Part shown: piece by piece, positions 8,044-16,215 of the stretch
Numbering within the stretch: the first letter of the stretch is position 1
Layout: each line of letters begins with the position of its first letter
From: a virus
DNA: 35,088 nt
Reading direction: 5' to 3' (one strand)
IMG/VR virus record: IMGVR_UViG_3300034073_002089
Location: 1 to 35,088 of that record
Notes under the pieces: generated by a model
The model's database searches: none
Seen by the model: only the letters and a program-made list of their open reading frames with translations
What the model was told of the DNA's origin: nothing
Made by a program: the position numbers and the translations under genes

Positions 8044-9224
8044 GTAAGAGCGGCGGCGGATCAACAACTCGCGTTGAACTTGATCCTGAATTCAAAACGG
8101 CAGCGCTTGACGTATACGGCAGAGCGCAACAGATCGCCAATCAGCCTTATACGACTTACCAAGGCCCGCGTATTGCGGCGCCTACGCAAGCAACACTTAC
8201 CGGATTGCAGCGCTTGGCGCAAGTTGAGCCTACTGCCGCCACAACGCTTGGCTTGCAACAGTTAGCACAAGCCGGTCAGGTTGGGCCTGGTACTGCAACC
8301 GTTGATTACGCAACATCATTGGCGATGCAACCAACCGGTATTGCGCAAAACATTGGTCAGTTTGTGAATCCATTTCAGACGCAAGTGATCAATACGGCGC
8401 TGCAAAACATTGAGATGCAACGCCAGCAACAACAACTTGGAAACTTAGCCGCCGCCACTCGCGCCCGTGCCTTTGGCGGATCGCGCCAAGGCATTGTTGA
8501 AGGATTGACGAATCAAGCCGCACTCATGGCCGCAGGCCAAACGGCTGGAAATTTGGCTTACCAGGGTTTTGGTCAAGCCGCGCAACTTGCGCAACAAGAC
8601 GTTGCGGCCCGCCAGGCGCAGGCTGCGCAACTGGCAGGATTGGGCGCACAACAACAAGCGATTCGTAGTCAACAAGCGCAGCAACTGCTTAGTGCTGGCG
8701 GTGCTGAAGATGCGTTACGCCAAGCGCAAGCGCAACAACTTATGCAAGTTGGCGGGATTGAGCAAGGCTTGCAACAACAGCAACTTGATTTGGCGTACCA
8801 AGACTTTTTACGCCAACAAGCTTACCCGTTGCAACAACTTGGCATCCTTCAGGCTGGCCTTGGGCAGTTTCCTGCGCAAAACGAGCAAGTCACATCGCAG
8901 CGCATGTCACCAGGTCAGCAGATCGGCCAGGGCGTTAGCACATTGGCGTCATTGGCTTACTTGTTTGGGTCAGACAAGCGCATGAAGGAAAACATTGATC
9001 GCATGGATTCGCCGCTTTCCCAAATTGGAAAACTTGCTGGCTATGACTACAACTATAAGGGTGATGACCAACGAACGGGCGGCGTGATGGCGCAAGACGT
9101 TCGCCGCGTTATGCCCGAAGCCGTTGTGCAAGGCGATAACGGCATGATGGCGGTGAACTACCCGAAAGTGACGGGGTTACTGGTCGAAGCGGTTAAGGAA
9201 CTTGACCGTAGAACAAGGGGTTAA
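8040..9224 (+). CDS. Gln-rich virion protein with C-terminal S74 autoprocessing chaperone
   Basis: A 394-residue protein; the start is the ATG at 8040, 8 bases after AAGGAG. Residues 1-300 are helical and extremely Gln/Ala/Leu-rich (LGNLAAATRARAFGGSRQGI, AQLAGLGAQQQAIRSQQAQQ). The last 84 residues begin SDKRMKENIDRMDSPLSQIG and end NYPKVTGLLVEAVKELDRR, the hallmark of the Peptidase_S74 intramolecular chaperone. The predicted catalytic pair is Ser311 and Lys316 (five apart, as in phage endosialidases), with cleavage expected before Ser311. S74 domains normally trimerise beta-helical tailspikes; here it caps an alpha-helical protein among the ejection genes. This suggests a trimeric helical tail or internal component. 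Confidence 0.8.
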   Translation: MSKSGGGSTTRVELDPEFKTAALDVYGRAQQIANQPYTTYQGPRIAAPTQATLTGLQRLAQVEPTAATTLGLQQLAQAGQVGPGTATVDYATSLAMQPTGIAQNIGQFVNPFQTQVINTALQNIEMQRQQQQLGNLAAATRARAFGGSRQGIVEGLTNQAALMAAGQTAGNLAYQGFGQAAQLAQQDVAARQAQAAQLAGLGAQQQAIRSQQAQQLLSAGGAEDALRQAQAQQLMQVGGIEQGLQQQQLDLAYQDFLRQQAYPLQQLGILQAGLGQFPAQNEQVTSQRMSPGQQIGQGVSTLASLAYLFGSDKRMKENIDRMDSPLSQIGKLAGYDYNYKGDDQRTGGVMAQDVRRVMPEAVVQGDNGMMAVNYPKVTGLLVEAVKELDRRTRG

Positions 9225-9226
9225 AC

Positions 9227-10651
9227 ATGGCGTCTTTATTGGACTTTTTTACGGGCAGCGGAAGCTACAGCGGTCAGCAAGTGCCGAACTCGCCTGAAGC
9301 TGCATCACAAGGTTATGTACCTAACTTGCTTGAACGTTTTGGATCAGGTCTTGATCGGTTGCAGCAATACCCTGGCTTGCCCGCCATGCCTATGGATGAG
9401 GAAGAACGCCGCAGGCAGCGATTTTTAACGCTTGCGCAATTAGGCTCAACCGTTGCGCGTGGCGGTACATTGGCTGAAGGCTTGCAAGGTGTGCAGCAAC
9501 AAGGGTTGCAAAGGCAGTTGTTTCAAATACAACTGAACGAGCAGCAACGTAAGTTGCTTGAGCAACAGCAACTGTCACAGCGTATGGCGGCACTTCGCCA
9601 ACGTTTGCAAGGATTGCCAACCGAAATAACGCCATCCATGGCGCTTGCTGGTGGCGGCGGTCCAACAGAGCAGGCCGCGCAAATGATTGGTCAGCGCATA
9701 CCTGAAGATGAACGCCAACGAATGAGGGCTGACTTGTTACGCGGTGTGGCGTCAGAATTAGCACTTGAACCTGGCGGTGCGCCACAGGCCAAAGCTTTGA
9801 CCGAGCTTGCGCAAAATATCAGCGAAGTGCAAAAGCCAACTGTACTTTCGCCTGGAGCAAGAGCGGTTAGCGCGACAGGAAGGGTGATTGCTGAAGCGCC
9901 ATTTGCTCCAAAAGAACCAAAGCAACTTAGTTTTGAACAACGTGTTTTGGAAGACCCAACTTTTGCCACAAGTCCCGCCGGAATTGCTTGGTTGAACATA
10001 AAGAAACAAATTGCTGCCGAAGGAAGGCCAAGTGTTACGGTGCAAACTGGAGAAACATTTGCCAAGGAGATGGCGAAGGGTGCCGCTGGTCAGGCTCAAG
10101 AGCAAGTCGCGCAAGGGCAGTCAGCAGCAAGCCAGATTGAAAATAGCAACCGAGTTAGGGCATTGCTTGATCAAGGTGTGATTAGCGGTTTTGGTGCTGA
10201 AGGAAGGCTTAAGCTTGGACAGGCCGCACAAGCACTTGGCTTTAACCAAAATGATCCAAGGATTGCAAACACCGCCACACTGATTCCGCAACTGGCTCAA
10301 CGCACGCTGAACAACGCATCAAAGATGAAAGGTGTGTTATCTGATTCAGATATTTTGTTGCTTACAAAAGTATCTAACGCTGATATTTCGGTTGGCGAGG
10401 CGGCATTACGCCAGGCATTAGACATTTCTGACCGTGTTGACAAAGAAGCAATTAAACGTGGTCGCAATGCGGCTCAAACCATCCTTGCAACGCCAGGAAT
10501 GTCACAGTTTGCGCCGCTGTATCAAATCAATGAGCCAAAGCCTTACTCCAAACAGGTCACGGTTCGAGGCAAGTCAGTGACCGCCACACAAGGAACTGAT
10601 GGCAATTACTATGTCACTGTTGACGGCAAACGTTACCGCGTAGAGGAATAA
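9227..10651 (+). CDS. Putative internal virion (DNA ejection) protein
   Basis: A 474-residue protein. Residues 55-125 form a long Gln/Arg/Leu-rich helix (DEEERRRQRFLTLAQLGSTV, then LFQIQLNEQQRKLLEQQQLS). The middle is Ala/Gly/Gln-rich, and residues 360-395 (NNASKMKGVLSDSDILLLTK) and 405-430 are helical. The C-terminus (YSKQVTVRGKSVTATQGTDG, then YYVTVDGKRYRVEE) is a small beta hairpin unit. Such soluble, coiled, low-complexity proteins between tail hub and terminator are typical of podovirus ejection proteins. No catalytic motif was seen. It starts 2 bases after the upstream stop. Confidence 0.6.
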   Translation: MASLLDFFTGSGSYSGQQVPNSPEAASQGYVPNLLERFGSGLDRLQQYPGLPAMPMDEEERRRQRFLTLAQLGSTVARGGTLAEGLQGVQQQGLQRQLFQIQLNEQQRKLLEQQQLSQRMAALRQRLQGLPTEITPSMALAGGGGPTEQAAQMIGQRIPEDERQRMRADLLRGVASELALEPGGAPQAKALTELAQNISEVQKPTVLSPGARAVSATGRVIAEAPFAPKEPKQLSFEQRVLEDPTFATSPAGIAWLNIKKQIAAEGRPSVTVQTGETFAKEMAKGAAGQAQEQVAQGQSAASQIENSNRVRALLDQGVISGFGAEGRLKLGQAAQALGFNQNDPRIANTATLIPQLAQRTLNNASKMKGVLSDSDILLLTKVSNADISVGEAALRQALDISDRVDKEAIKRGRNAAQTILATPGMSQFAPLYQINEPKPYSKQVTVRGKSVTATQGTDGNYYVTVDGKRYRVEE

Positions 10652-10654
10652 ATC

Positions 10655-12751
10655 ATGGCTGAAGCCAGACTCATACCCGTTGAGGATGAAGAAGAAAAGC
10701 GCGAAGTGCGTTTGATACCTGTTGAAGCACCACGCATGGAACGCCCGCCATCACCAACCATTGGCGAGCGAACGATTCGAGGGTTTCTCGACGTTGGGCA
10801 AGGTATTAAACAGTTGTACTTGATGGCGACCGATCCAGATGAGGCCGCTAAGTACACGCAAAAAGTCAATAGAGATTTGGCGTTATACGAGGCCGCAATT
10901 GGTACTGCGCAGCCGCCTAGTATTTACGGCGAGCGTGGTATGCGTACCGATGCAGGACCGGCGGCAGATATTCCGCGCATGGTTGGCAATGTCGTGGCAA
11001 CTGCGCCCGCCATGCTTATACCTGGTGGCCGCGAGTTGACGCTTGCGGGCATGACTGCGCGAGCGGCGCAGGGTGCCTTGCCAGCCGCAGCGATGTATAG
11101 CGAAGCAGGAACACCTGAAGCTAAACTTGCACAGGCGGCAACCGGCGCCGTTGCCGGTGTGGTGGCGCCTGAAGTAGCGAAAGGCGCAACGCGTCTTGCA
11201 TTAGGCACAAGAGATGTGGTGAGTGGCATGGCCCGCCAGGCGGTTACGATGCCACCGGCGCAAGTGCGTGTTGAAATCAACAATTACATCAAATCGCTTG
11301 ACCCGCAAGCTGATATTTCGCAACTTACGGCAACCGCGCAAGCGCGATTGGCTGAAGGTGCAAAGCAACAGTTACGCGCCACAGGAAATCTTGATCCGGC
11401 ATCGCTGATGCGCCGCGAGGATTTTGAAAAGCTTGGTATGCCTTACACAGCAGGGCAAGTAACGCGTGACCCAAGACAGTTTGCAATGGAGCGCAACTTA
11501 GCCGCCATCGAACAATCGGGCCAGCCATTGCTTGATATTTTCACGCAGCAACCGCGTCTGTTGCGCGAACGGCTTGAAGCAATACGCGGCCAGGCGCAAC
11601 CAACGCCATTGGCAACGGGCGAAGCGGTAACAGGTGCTATTGGTCAGCGCCAAGATCGAAGTGGTATTTTCGGCGCGTTGGGTGCTGATATTGATGCGGC
11701 TTACAACGCAGCGCGTGGATTGCCTGGCGCAAAAGATCAAATACCTTTTGGCGATTTTCGCCAGCGCATTCAAGCAACGCTTGATGACTTTGAAGACGTT
11801 ATTCCTGCGCCCGTCAAAAAGAGAATTGATCAGTTTGCGATTGGCGGTGAAGCTGGGCGCCCATTTAGCATTGAAGAGGCGATCAAATTTCGTCAGTTGC
11901 TTACGCAACGAGCTGGGGAAAATCCAGGTTCCGCCAAAGCAATGGGTGACATTAAGCGACAACTCGACGCTTACTTGGCCGAAGCCACGCAAGGGTTGGA
12001 GGCAAACCAAGCCGTTCAAAAGTTCCGCGAAGGCATTAACCTGTCAGCCGCCAGGGCAAAAGAATTTGACCCGTTCAAGCCAATCGTTGCCGGTCAGGCC
12101 AATCAAGATCAGTTTTTCCAGCGCTTTATCATTGGCGGGCAAACAAAAGACGTAATTGCATTGCGCGATACGCTTACCAAACCGCGTGGCGGTAAGATTG
12201 ATCAAGCCGTACTTGATCAGGCCAAAGCCGCATGGGATGACGTAAGAGCGCAAACGGTGCAATGGTTGATTGACAGTGCCGTTGGAACATCAGGCGCATT
12301 CAGCCAGGCAGGATTTAATGCGGCGCTGAAACGCATTCAGCCAAAGCTTGAAGTGTTGTTCAACAAGGAAGAGGTTGATCAGCTAAAACGTATTGGCCGC
12401 GCATCAACCGCAGCATTTGGCGAGCCAGCAACGGGCGGCGTGCCACTTATCAATCGATCAGGCACAGCGCCAACACTTATGAATATCGTTACGCGTGGTG
12501 TTGGCGGCAATGTGCCATTGGTTGGCCCGATGGCGCAAAACATTTCACAGCGTATGCAAACCGCCGCCAATGTGGAAGCGACACAAGCTGCGGCGCAAGG
12601 CGGTGTGGTATCGCCTGCCGCTGCGCTTGAGCGCGAGAGGCAGCGAAGGATGCTTGCACAGCGCATGTCCGGTCCGTTCCAGGTAGGCCCATTTCAAGTT
12701 GCGCCGTTCCCTGTGATGGGGGGTCTTCTCACCGAGGAATATCGAAGGTAA
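10655..12751 (+). CDS. Large putative internal virion (ejection) protein with membrane-active segments
   Basis: A 698-residue protein, the last gene of the structural operon, with RBS GAGGAA overlapping the previous gene's end. After an acidic N-terminus with a repeated RLIPVE motif (residues 5-10 and 19-24), residues 110-180 are rich in Gly/Ala and hydrophobics (MVGNVVATAPAMLIPGG, AQAATGAVAGVVAPEVAKGA). These resemble glycine-zipper helices that could insert into the host membrane. The remainder is long-helical and ends with FQVGPFQVAPFPVMGGLL. Size and position match the largest ejection protein of short-tailed phages. It ends 49 bases before a strong terminator. Confidence 0.6.
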   Translation: MAEARLIPVEDEEEKREVRLIPVEAPRMERPPSPTIGERTIRGFLDVGQGIKQLYLMATDPDEAAKYTQKVNRDLALYEAAIGTAQPPSIYGERGMRTDAGPAADIPRMVGNVVATAPAMLIPGGRELTLAGMTARAAQGALPAAAMYSEAGTPEAKLAQAATGAVAGVVAPEVAKGATRLALGTRDVVSGMARQAVTMPPAQVRVEINNYIKSLDPQADISQLTATAQARLAEGAKQQLRATGNLDPASLMRREDFEKLGMPYTAGQVTRDPRQFAMERNLAAIEQSGQPLLDIFTQQPRLLRERLEAIRGQAQPTPLATGEAVTGAIGQRQDRSGIFGALGADIDAAYNAARGLPGAKDQIPFGDFRQRIQATLDDFEDVIPAPVKKRIDQFAIGGEAGRPFSIEEAIKFRQLLTQRAGENPGSAKAMGDIKRQLDAYLAEATQGLEANQAVQKFREGINLSAARAKEFDPFKPIVAGQANQDQFFQRFIIGGQTKDVIALRDTLTKPRGGKIDQAVLDQAKAAWDDVRAQTVQWLIDSAVGTSGAFSQAGFNAALKRIQPKLEVLFNKEEVDQLKRIGRASTAAFGEPATGGVPLINRSGTAPTLMNIVTRGVGGNVPLVGPMAQNISQRMQTAANVEATQAAAQGGVVSPAAALERERQRRMLAQRMSGPFQVGPFQVAPFPVMGGLLTEEYRR

Positions 12752-12800
12752 ACTACAATCTGGACTCCTCCTGTGTTGTCATTCTCCCCCTGAGAGTGTT

Positions 12801-12828
12801 TGCCGCCTGCCGCTGGCGGCATTTTTTT
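12801..12828 (+). terminator. Rho-independent terminator of the structural operon
   Basis: Arms TGCCGCC (12801-12807) and GGCGGCA (12815-12821) pair perfectly around a 7-base loop and are followed by a run of seven T. It ends the long tail/ejection operon and separates it from the replication genes. Confidence 0.92.
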
Positions 12829-12857
12829 GACCGTCCGTCTGAAATGCGCTGGTCATT

Positions 12858-12876
12858 TCATGCACTTCGTGCATGA
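12858..12876 (+). promoter_or_regulatory. Perfect 8-bp hairpin/palindrome before the RuvC-like gene
   Basis: TCATGCAC and GTGCATGA (12858-12865, 12869-12876) are perfect inverted repeats around TTC, ending 9 bases before the start codon of the resolvase gene. A TTGACC at 12827-12832 could be a -35 box, but I see no convincing -10 at normal spacing. The palindrome could be an operator or an mRNA hairpin covering the weak ribosome site. It is the only stretch between the structural terminator and the replication operon, so a promoter for that operon is expected here. Confidence 0.5.
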
Positions 12877-12885
12877 TGGCAAGTT

Positions 12886-13362
12886 ATGAAAATCATTATC
12901 GGTATTGATCCAGGGTTGAGCGGTGCCATTGCTGCCGTTCAAGGTCAAAAATTAGTTAGCGTATTCGACATGCCAACGGTTGAACGCAAGGTTGGCAAGT
13001 CAGTCAAACGCTTTGTTGCGCCGCACGAACTCCATACGGAGTTGGCGGCATTCTTAATTGATCACGAGTGCGAATGCTACATCGAGCAAGTGTCCGCCAT
13101 GCCAGGCCAGGGCGTCACGAGCATGTTTAACTTTGGACGCTCGCTTGGCAACGTGGAAGGCGTACTGGCAAGTCTGAAGATTCGCTACCACTTTGTGCCG
13201 CCACTGACATGGCAACGCGCTGTGCGCCTAACAGGTGGCAAGGAAGGCGCACGCGCTTTAGCGATGCAAATGTTTCCCGAAATGAGTTCAGCGTTTAGCC
13301 GTGTCAAGGATAACGGACGTGCTGATGCTGCGCTGATTGCTTTATATGGTTCGATGCAATAG
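12886..13362 (+). CDS. RuvC-like Holliday junction resolvase
   Basis: A 158-residue RNase H-fold endonuclease expected to cut branched DNA and Holliday junctions before packaging. Asp8 in the first strand (IIIGIDPGLSGA), Glu67 (CYIEQVSAMPGQG) and Asp142/Asp147 (KDNGRADAALIAL) match the RuvC acidic tetrad in order and spacing. MFNFGRSLGNVEGVL after the second motif and FVPPLTWQR are also typical. The length fits RuvC (about 170). It opens the replication block after the terminator, and is followed by small genes read in the same direction. Confidence 0.88.
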   Translation: MKIIIGIDPGLSGAIAAVQGQKLVSVFDMPTVERKVGKSVKRFVAPHELHTELAAFLIDHECECYIEQVSAMPGQGVTSMFNFGRSLGNVEGVLASLKIRYHFVPPLTWQRAVRLTGGKEGARALAMQMFPEMSSAFSRVKDNGRADAALIALYGSMQ

Positions 13363-13373
13363 GAGTTATAACG

Positions 13374-13565
13374 ATGGGTACACAGGAAGTGGAGAACCTG
13401 AAGGAGTTGCTGGCGTATACCCGCCAAATCGCAGCCGATTCAGATCGCAAGTTACGCACCGCTAGGCAATTCATTGGCGAGTTAACCGACGTTGAACGCC
13501 TTGGCGGTCAAGTGACGGACCAGGTGCGTGGTCAAGCCATGACCGTTTTGCAAAGGATCATGTGA
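13374..13565 (+). CDS. Small helical protein, unknown function
   Basis: A 63-residue protein with a clear RBS (TAGGAGT, 7 bases upstream of the ATG). Nearly the whole chain is predicted helical and charged (MGTQEVENLKELLAYTRQIA, then RKLRTARQFIGELTDVERLG). It lies 11 bases after the resolvase, and its TGA overlaps the next gene's ATG. No family is recognised. Confidence 0.6.
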   Translation: MGTQEVENLKELLAYTRQIAADSDRKLRTARQFIGELTDVERLGGQVTDQVRGQAMTVLQRIM

Positions 13566-13813
13566 TGCTAGTGCAAGTCAATGGTGAAACCGTGGTTGTC
13601 GTAGATCGGCCAAAGATTGGATCAGCCTATGAACCGCCAAAGCCAAACTATTTGGCGGATGATCAATTGTGGATTCAGTCTGTCTTTACGTTTAAGCGCG
13701 TACCGGCTTATGCGATCCGCGACAGGCAAGCCAAGTTGCTTTTGCTTGGTTCGCTTTACTTTGGCGGCGTCTTAATGCTTGGACAGATTGCACGTTACCT
13801 GTTACAGCGATGA
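13565..13813 (+). CDS. Small membrane protein, unknown function
   Basis: An 82-residue protein. The ATG at 13565 overlaps the previous stop (TGATG); a GTG one codon earlier is an alternative start. The first 50 residues are soluble with an N-terminal strand pair (MLVQVNGETVVVVDRPKIG). Residues 57-80 form one hydrophobic helix (LLLLGSLYFGGVLMLGQIA) with a positive C-terminal tail, so the protein is probably anchored in the inner membrane. It is not near the lysis genes, so a lysis role is not suggested. Confidence 0.6.
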   Translation: MLVQVNGETVVVVDRPKIGSAYEPPKPNYLADDQLWIQSVFTFKRVPAYAIRDRQAKLLLLGSLYFGGVLMLGQIARYLLQR

Positions 13814-13888
13814 AGATGCCTTTTGTCAAAAACTTTTCACTTAACGCTTTATGGCGGGCATTGTCTCGCCAACCTGAAAGGGATCGCA

Positions 13889-14182
13889 ATGGAACAAAAA
13901 GTGACGATTGTTGCAACGGGAACTGTAACCAGGGAAGAGAATGTCCGCTCAGAACAGGCAGACGAAACGTTTGGATTCGAGGCGATAGTGCCCAAAAAAG
14001 GTAGAACACCAAAAGCCAGCGCTGAAGTAAGCGAGCTGGAAAAGCGGCTAAACGTCGCTCTTGAGAATTTGGCCGACTGTGTTGAAACGCTCAAAGGTTT
14101 AGAAAGCTATGGACGTTTTAACGATTCAGTTGTTCGACGTCGCGCACTTGAGTGCCTAAAAAGGATTGGCGAATGGGCATAA
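13889..14182 (+). CDS. Small protein with coiled-coil C-terminus, unknown function
   Basis: A 97-residue protein; the start at ATG 13889 is set by AAAGGGA 6 bases upstream. The same frame is open to 13823, but the extra residues have no ribosome site. Residues 1-35 look like beta strands (KVTIVATGTVTREENVRSEQ). Residues 45-97 are helical with Leu heptads (AEVSELEKRLNVALENLADC, then VETLKGLESYGRF). Its end overlaps the next gene by 10 bases. An overlapping reading frame at 13810-14004 is discussed under rejected items. Confidence 0.55.
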   Translation: MEQKVTIVATGTVTREENVRSEQADETFGFEAIVPKKGRTPKASAEVSELEKRLNVALENLADCVETLKGLESYGRFNDSVVRRRALECLKRIGEWA

Positions 14183-14835
14183 AAATGATCGTGTCAACGA
14201 TCAAGCCTGATAAGGGATCGTTACACGTTTTAGCGGCAAGCATTGACGCCTATGCACCAGACATTGATCTTTGCATTGAAAACGGTAAAGGGCCAACGTT
14301 TGGTGATGACTACAACCGAGCGATTGAGCGCTTTATGTCCAAGGATGACGAAGGTGTAATCATCGCCAATGATGACATTGTGCTTACGCCTTATTCGTAT
14401 CGATTGCTGATGGAAGATGTTCAGGCGCTTGGAAAACTTTGCGGTCACAAATTGGGTCTTGTTGCAGCGCGTTCCGACTATGTAAGGCCAAACCAAAACA
14501 TTCGCGTTCCGATAGGCGATCGTGATCAGTTTGTTGGTATGCGATGGAAGAGCGAAGGAGCGGTCAGGAAAGTTGCTGTTGTATCGCCTTTGTTTGCATG
14601 GTTGCCGCGTGGCGCGTTTGAGCAAGTTCAATTCCCGCCACTAAATTGGTTTAGCGATGATGTGATGTGCGCCGATCTTGCAGAGATTGGCTTTAAGCAT
14701 TGGATCAGCCGAAGCTACATACATCACGTTGGTTCCATGACGATTGGCGTTGACATGCAATCAAATCTTGAACAATCAATGCCATGGCTTAAAGAGAACA
14801 GGCCAAATTACGTTGAAAAATGGGGGCTCGAATGA
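14173..14835 (+). CDS. Glycosyltransferase-like protein (GT-A fold) 1
   Basis: A 220-residue protein starting at the ATG at 14173, 7 bases after AAGGA. It shows the GT-A layout: first strand MIVSTIKP, helix LHVLAASIDAYAP, and GPTFGDDYNRAIERFMSKDD before the strand VIIANDDIVLTP, whose NDD takes the DxD place expected to bind a nucleotide-sugar and metal. The later PLNWFSDDVMCADLAEIGFK, then HHVGS, is a common GT2-like acceptor-side pattern with His. The gene is followed with ATGA overlap by a second glycosyltransferase. Substrate unknown; likely acts in the cytoplasm on a carrier, protein or DNA. Confidence 0.7.
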   Translation: MGIKMIVSTIKPDKGSLHVLAASIDAYAPDIDLCIENGKGPTFGDDYNRAIERFMSKDDEGVIIANDDIVLTPYSYRLLMEDVQALGKLCGHKLGLVAARSDYVRPNQNIRVPIGDRDQFVGMRWKSEGAVRKVAVVSPLFAWLPRGAFEQVQFPPLNWFSDDVMCADLAEIGFKHWISRSYIHHVGSMTIGVDMQSNLEQSMPWLKENRPNYVEKWGLE

Positions 14836-15512
14836 TTCCGATAAGAATCGTGGCGTGTACTCGCCATAACAGGAAGGATTTTGCAGGAACGCCGTTAGGC
14901 GTAACGATTCAACGTTTTTCACATTTAAGTTTTATCGAAGCGCAGTTATTTACCAACAACACCGTAGGGCTTTGCCAGCGCTATAACGAAGCGATTGAAG
15001 CCGCCAGGCATGATCCAGCGTTGCTGGTGTTTGTGCATGATGATGTTGAAATCACGGATTGGTTTTGGTATCAGCGTTTGGCGGCAGCGCTTGATGACCA
15101 CCATTTGGTAGGTCTTGCCGGGAACGCTCATCCATCGCCTGGTCAAACATCATGGGCGATTACTGATACGGAAGGCACGCTATCGGATCGCATGTCATGG
15201 GCCGGTTGCGTAGCGCGTGGCAACGGTGAGTTCATGACGAATTGGGATGTGTTTGCGTCGCCAAATCGTGAAGTGAAACTAATTGATGGTTTGTTCATGG
15301 CGGCTTACTCAAAGACGTTTCATGACAACGATATAAGGTTTGATGAGCAATTCACCTTCCATCATTACGACATGGACATTTGCCGCCAATTTACAGCTAA
15401 GGAACTGTCAATCTATGTGTCATCGATTTCCGTGATCCATCACTCGCAAGGCGTGATGGGTGCATCATGGAAAGAATCAGCGCAACGCTACTTGGATAAA
15501 TGGAAAGCATGA
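14832..15512 (+). CDS. Glycosyltransferase-like protein (GT-A fold) 2
   Basis: A 226-residue protein; start ATG 14832 (ATGA overlap). The N-terminal strand IRIVACTRH, the segment GLCQRYNEAIEAARHDPALL and strand VFVHDDVEITDW, with HDD at the DxD site, indicate a GT2-like/STELLO-type glycosyltransferase. The second half has LIDGLFMAAYS, then FDEQFTFHHYDMDIC, the usual D-x-H/Y-D acceptor motif, and VIHHSQG. It shares overall design but little identity with the gene just upstream, so the two may add successive sugars. Substrate is not predictable from sequence. Confidence 0.8.
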   Translation: MIPIRIVACTRHNRKDFAGTPLGVTIQRFSHLSFIEAQLFTNNTVGLCQRYNEAIEAARHDPALLVFVHDDVEITDWFWYQRLAAALDDHHLVGLAGNAHPSPGQTSWAITDTEGTLSDRMSWAGCVARGNGEFMTNWDVFASPNREVKLIDGLFMAAYSKTFHDNDIRFDEQFTFHHYDMDICRQFTAKELSIYVSSISVIHHSQGVMGASWKESAQRYLDKWKA

Positions 15513-15742
15513 ACATCAACAACAGCGATAAAAAAGCCGAACTGCATCCAATGCCCGTGTACATGTTGGAGGGTATGCCGTATGTGCCGCATTACATCAA
15601 GCCATACCATTGGGTTGCGCCAGGCGGCGTAACGAGGACAACGACATGGCTTGAAGAGCGGCACGCCAAGCAAATCACGCTCCCCTTGTGGATGCGCACT
15701 TGGGTGCTTGAGCGTTTCGTTGATTCGACACAAAACTTATAG
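15509..15742 (+). CDS. Small protein after glycosyltransferase pair, unknown function
   Basis: A 77-residue protein; the ATG at 15509 overlaps the stop of the glycosyltransferase (ATGA). It is rich in Pro, His and Trp (YMLEGMPYVPHYIKPYHWVAP) with a TTTWLEERHAKQITLPLW segment. No motif recognised. Tight coupling suggests it works with the glycosyltransferases or is simply part of the same operon. Confidence 0.5.
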   Translation: MNINNSDKKAELHPMPVYMLEGMPYVPHYIKPYHWVAPGGVTRTTTWLEERHAKQITLPLWMRTWVLERFVDSTQNL

Positions 15743-15771
15743 CATAATCATGGGGTTCACGAGGATGCTTT

Positions 15772-16215
15772 ATGTTTCGGATCAAGCGGGCGACAGAAAT
15801 GTCACAGAGTACCGAGCAAGCCATACGCTTTCTTCAGAAAGAATGCTTGCCATTGGACACGGTACTAAGTCCGAAAAACGGTTGGTGGTGGATCGCCTAT
15901 TGCGATGGACGGTTGGCGGGATTTGCCGCCATGCTGCAATCCAGCAAAACGCCGCAAGCGGTGTATCTAGCCAGGGCAGGTACGCTGGAAGCGTTTCGTG
16001 GCCGTGGGCTGCAAAAGAAGTTGATCCGAGAGCGTCTGAAGTTTGCCAAGGACTTGGGTATGACGCAAGCAGTCACGGATACAACAGACAATGTGGCGTC
16101 CGCCAATGCGTTGATTGCCACAGGGTTTCGGCTATTCGACCCGGACGATCCTTGGGGTTTGCCCAACACTTTGTACTGGAGAAAATCGATTGCCGTACAA
16201 AGACCCACAAGTTAG
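15772..16215 (+). CDS. GNAT-family N-acetyltransferase
   Basis: A 147-residue protein with the GNAT core: the strand WWIAYCDGRLAGFAAML (48-64), YLARAGTLEAFRGRGLQKKL (78-98) containing the acetyl-CoA loop RGRGLQKK (RxxGxG/A pattern with flanking Arg), helix LIRERLKFAKDLG, then strand AVTDTTDNVASANALIATGF typical of motif B. Acceptor unknown: small molecule, protein or amino sugar are all possible. The ATG follows GAGGATGC. The next gene begins inside its 3' end at 16190 in another frame. Confidence 0.85.
   Translation: MFRIKRATEMSQSTEQAIRFLQKECLPLDTVLSPKNGWWWIAYCDGRLAGFAAMLQSSKTPQAVYLARAGTLEAFRGRGLQKKLIRERLKFAKDLGMTQAVTDTTDNVASANALIATGFRLFDPDDPWGLPNTLYWRKSIAVQRPTS

Noticed and set aside
12752-12885. 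tRNA or other structured RNA gene in the gap
   Set aside because: The gap is explained by a terminator and a short palindrome; no cloverleaf or TTC-loop signature is present here or in the other gaps.
13810-14004. A 64-residue + strand frame with ATGA overlap to the preceding gene
   Set aside because: Two-thirds of it overlaps the better-supported gene at 13889 (which has a clear ribosome site), and the overlapping part reads as Arg/Gly/Cys-rich frame noise. A short real gene ending early cannot be excluded.
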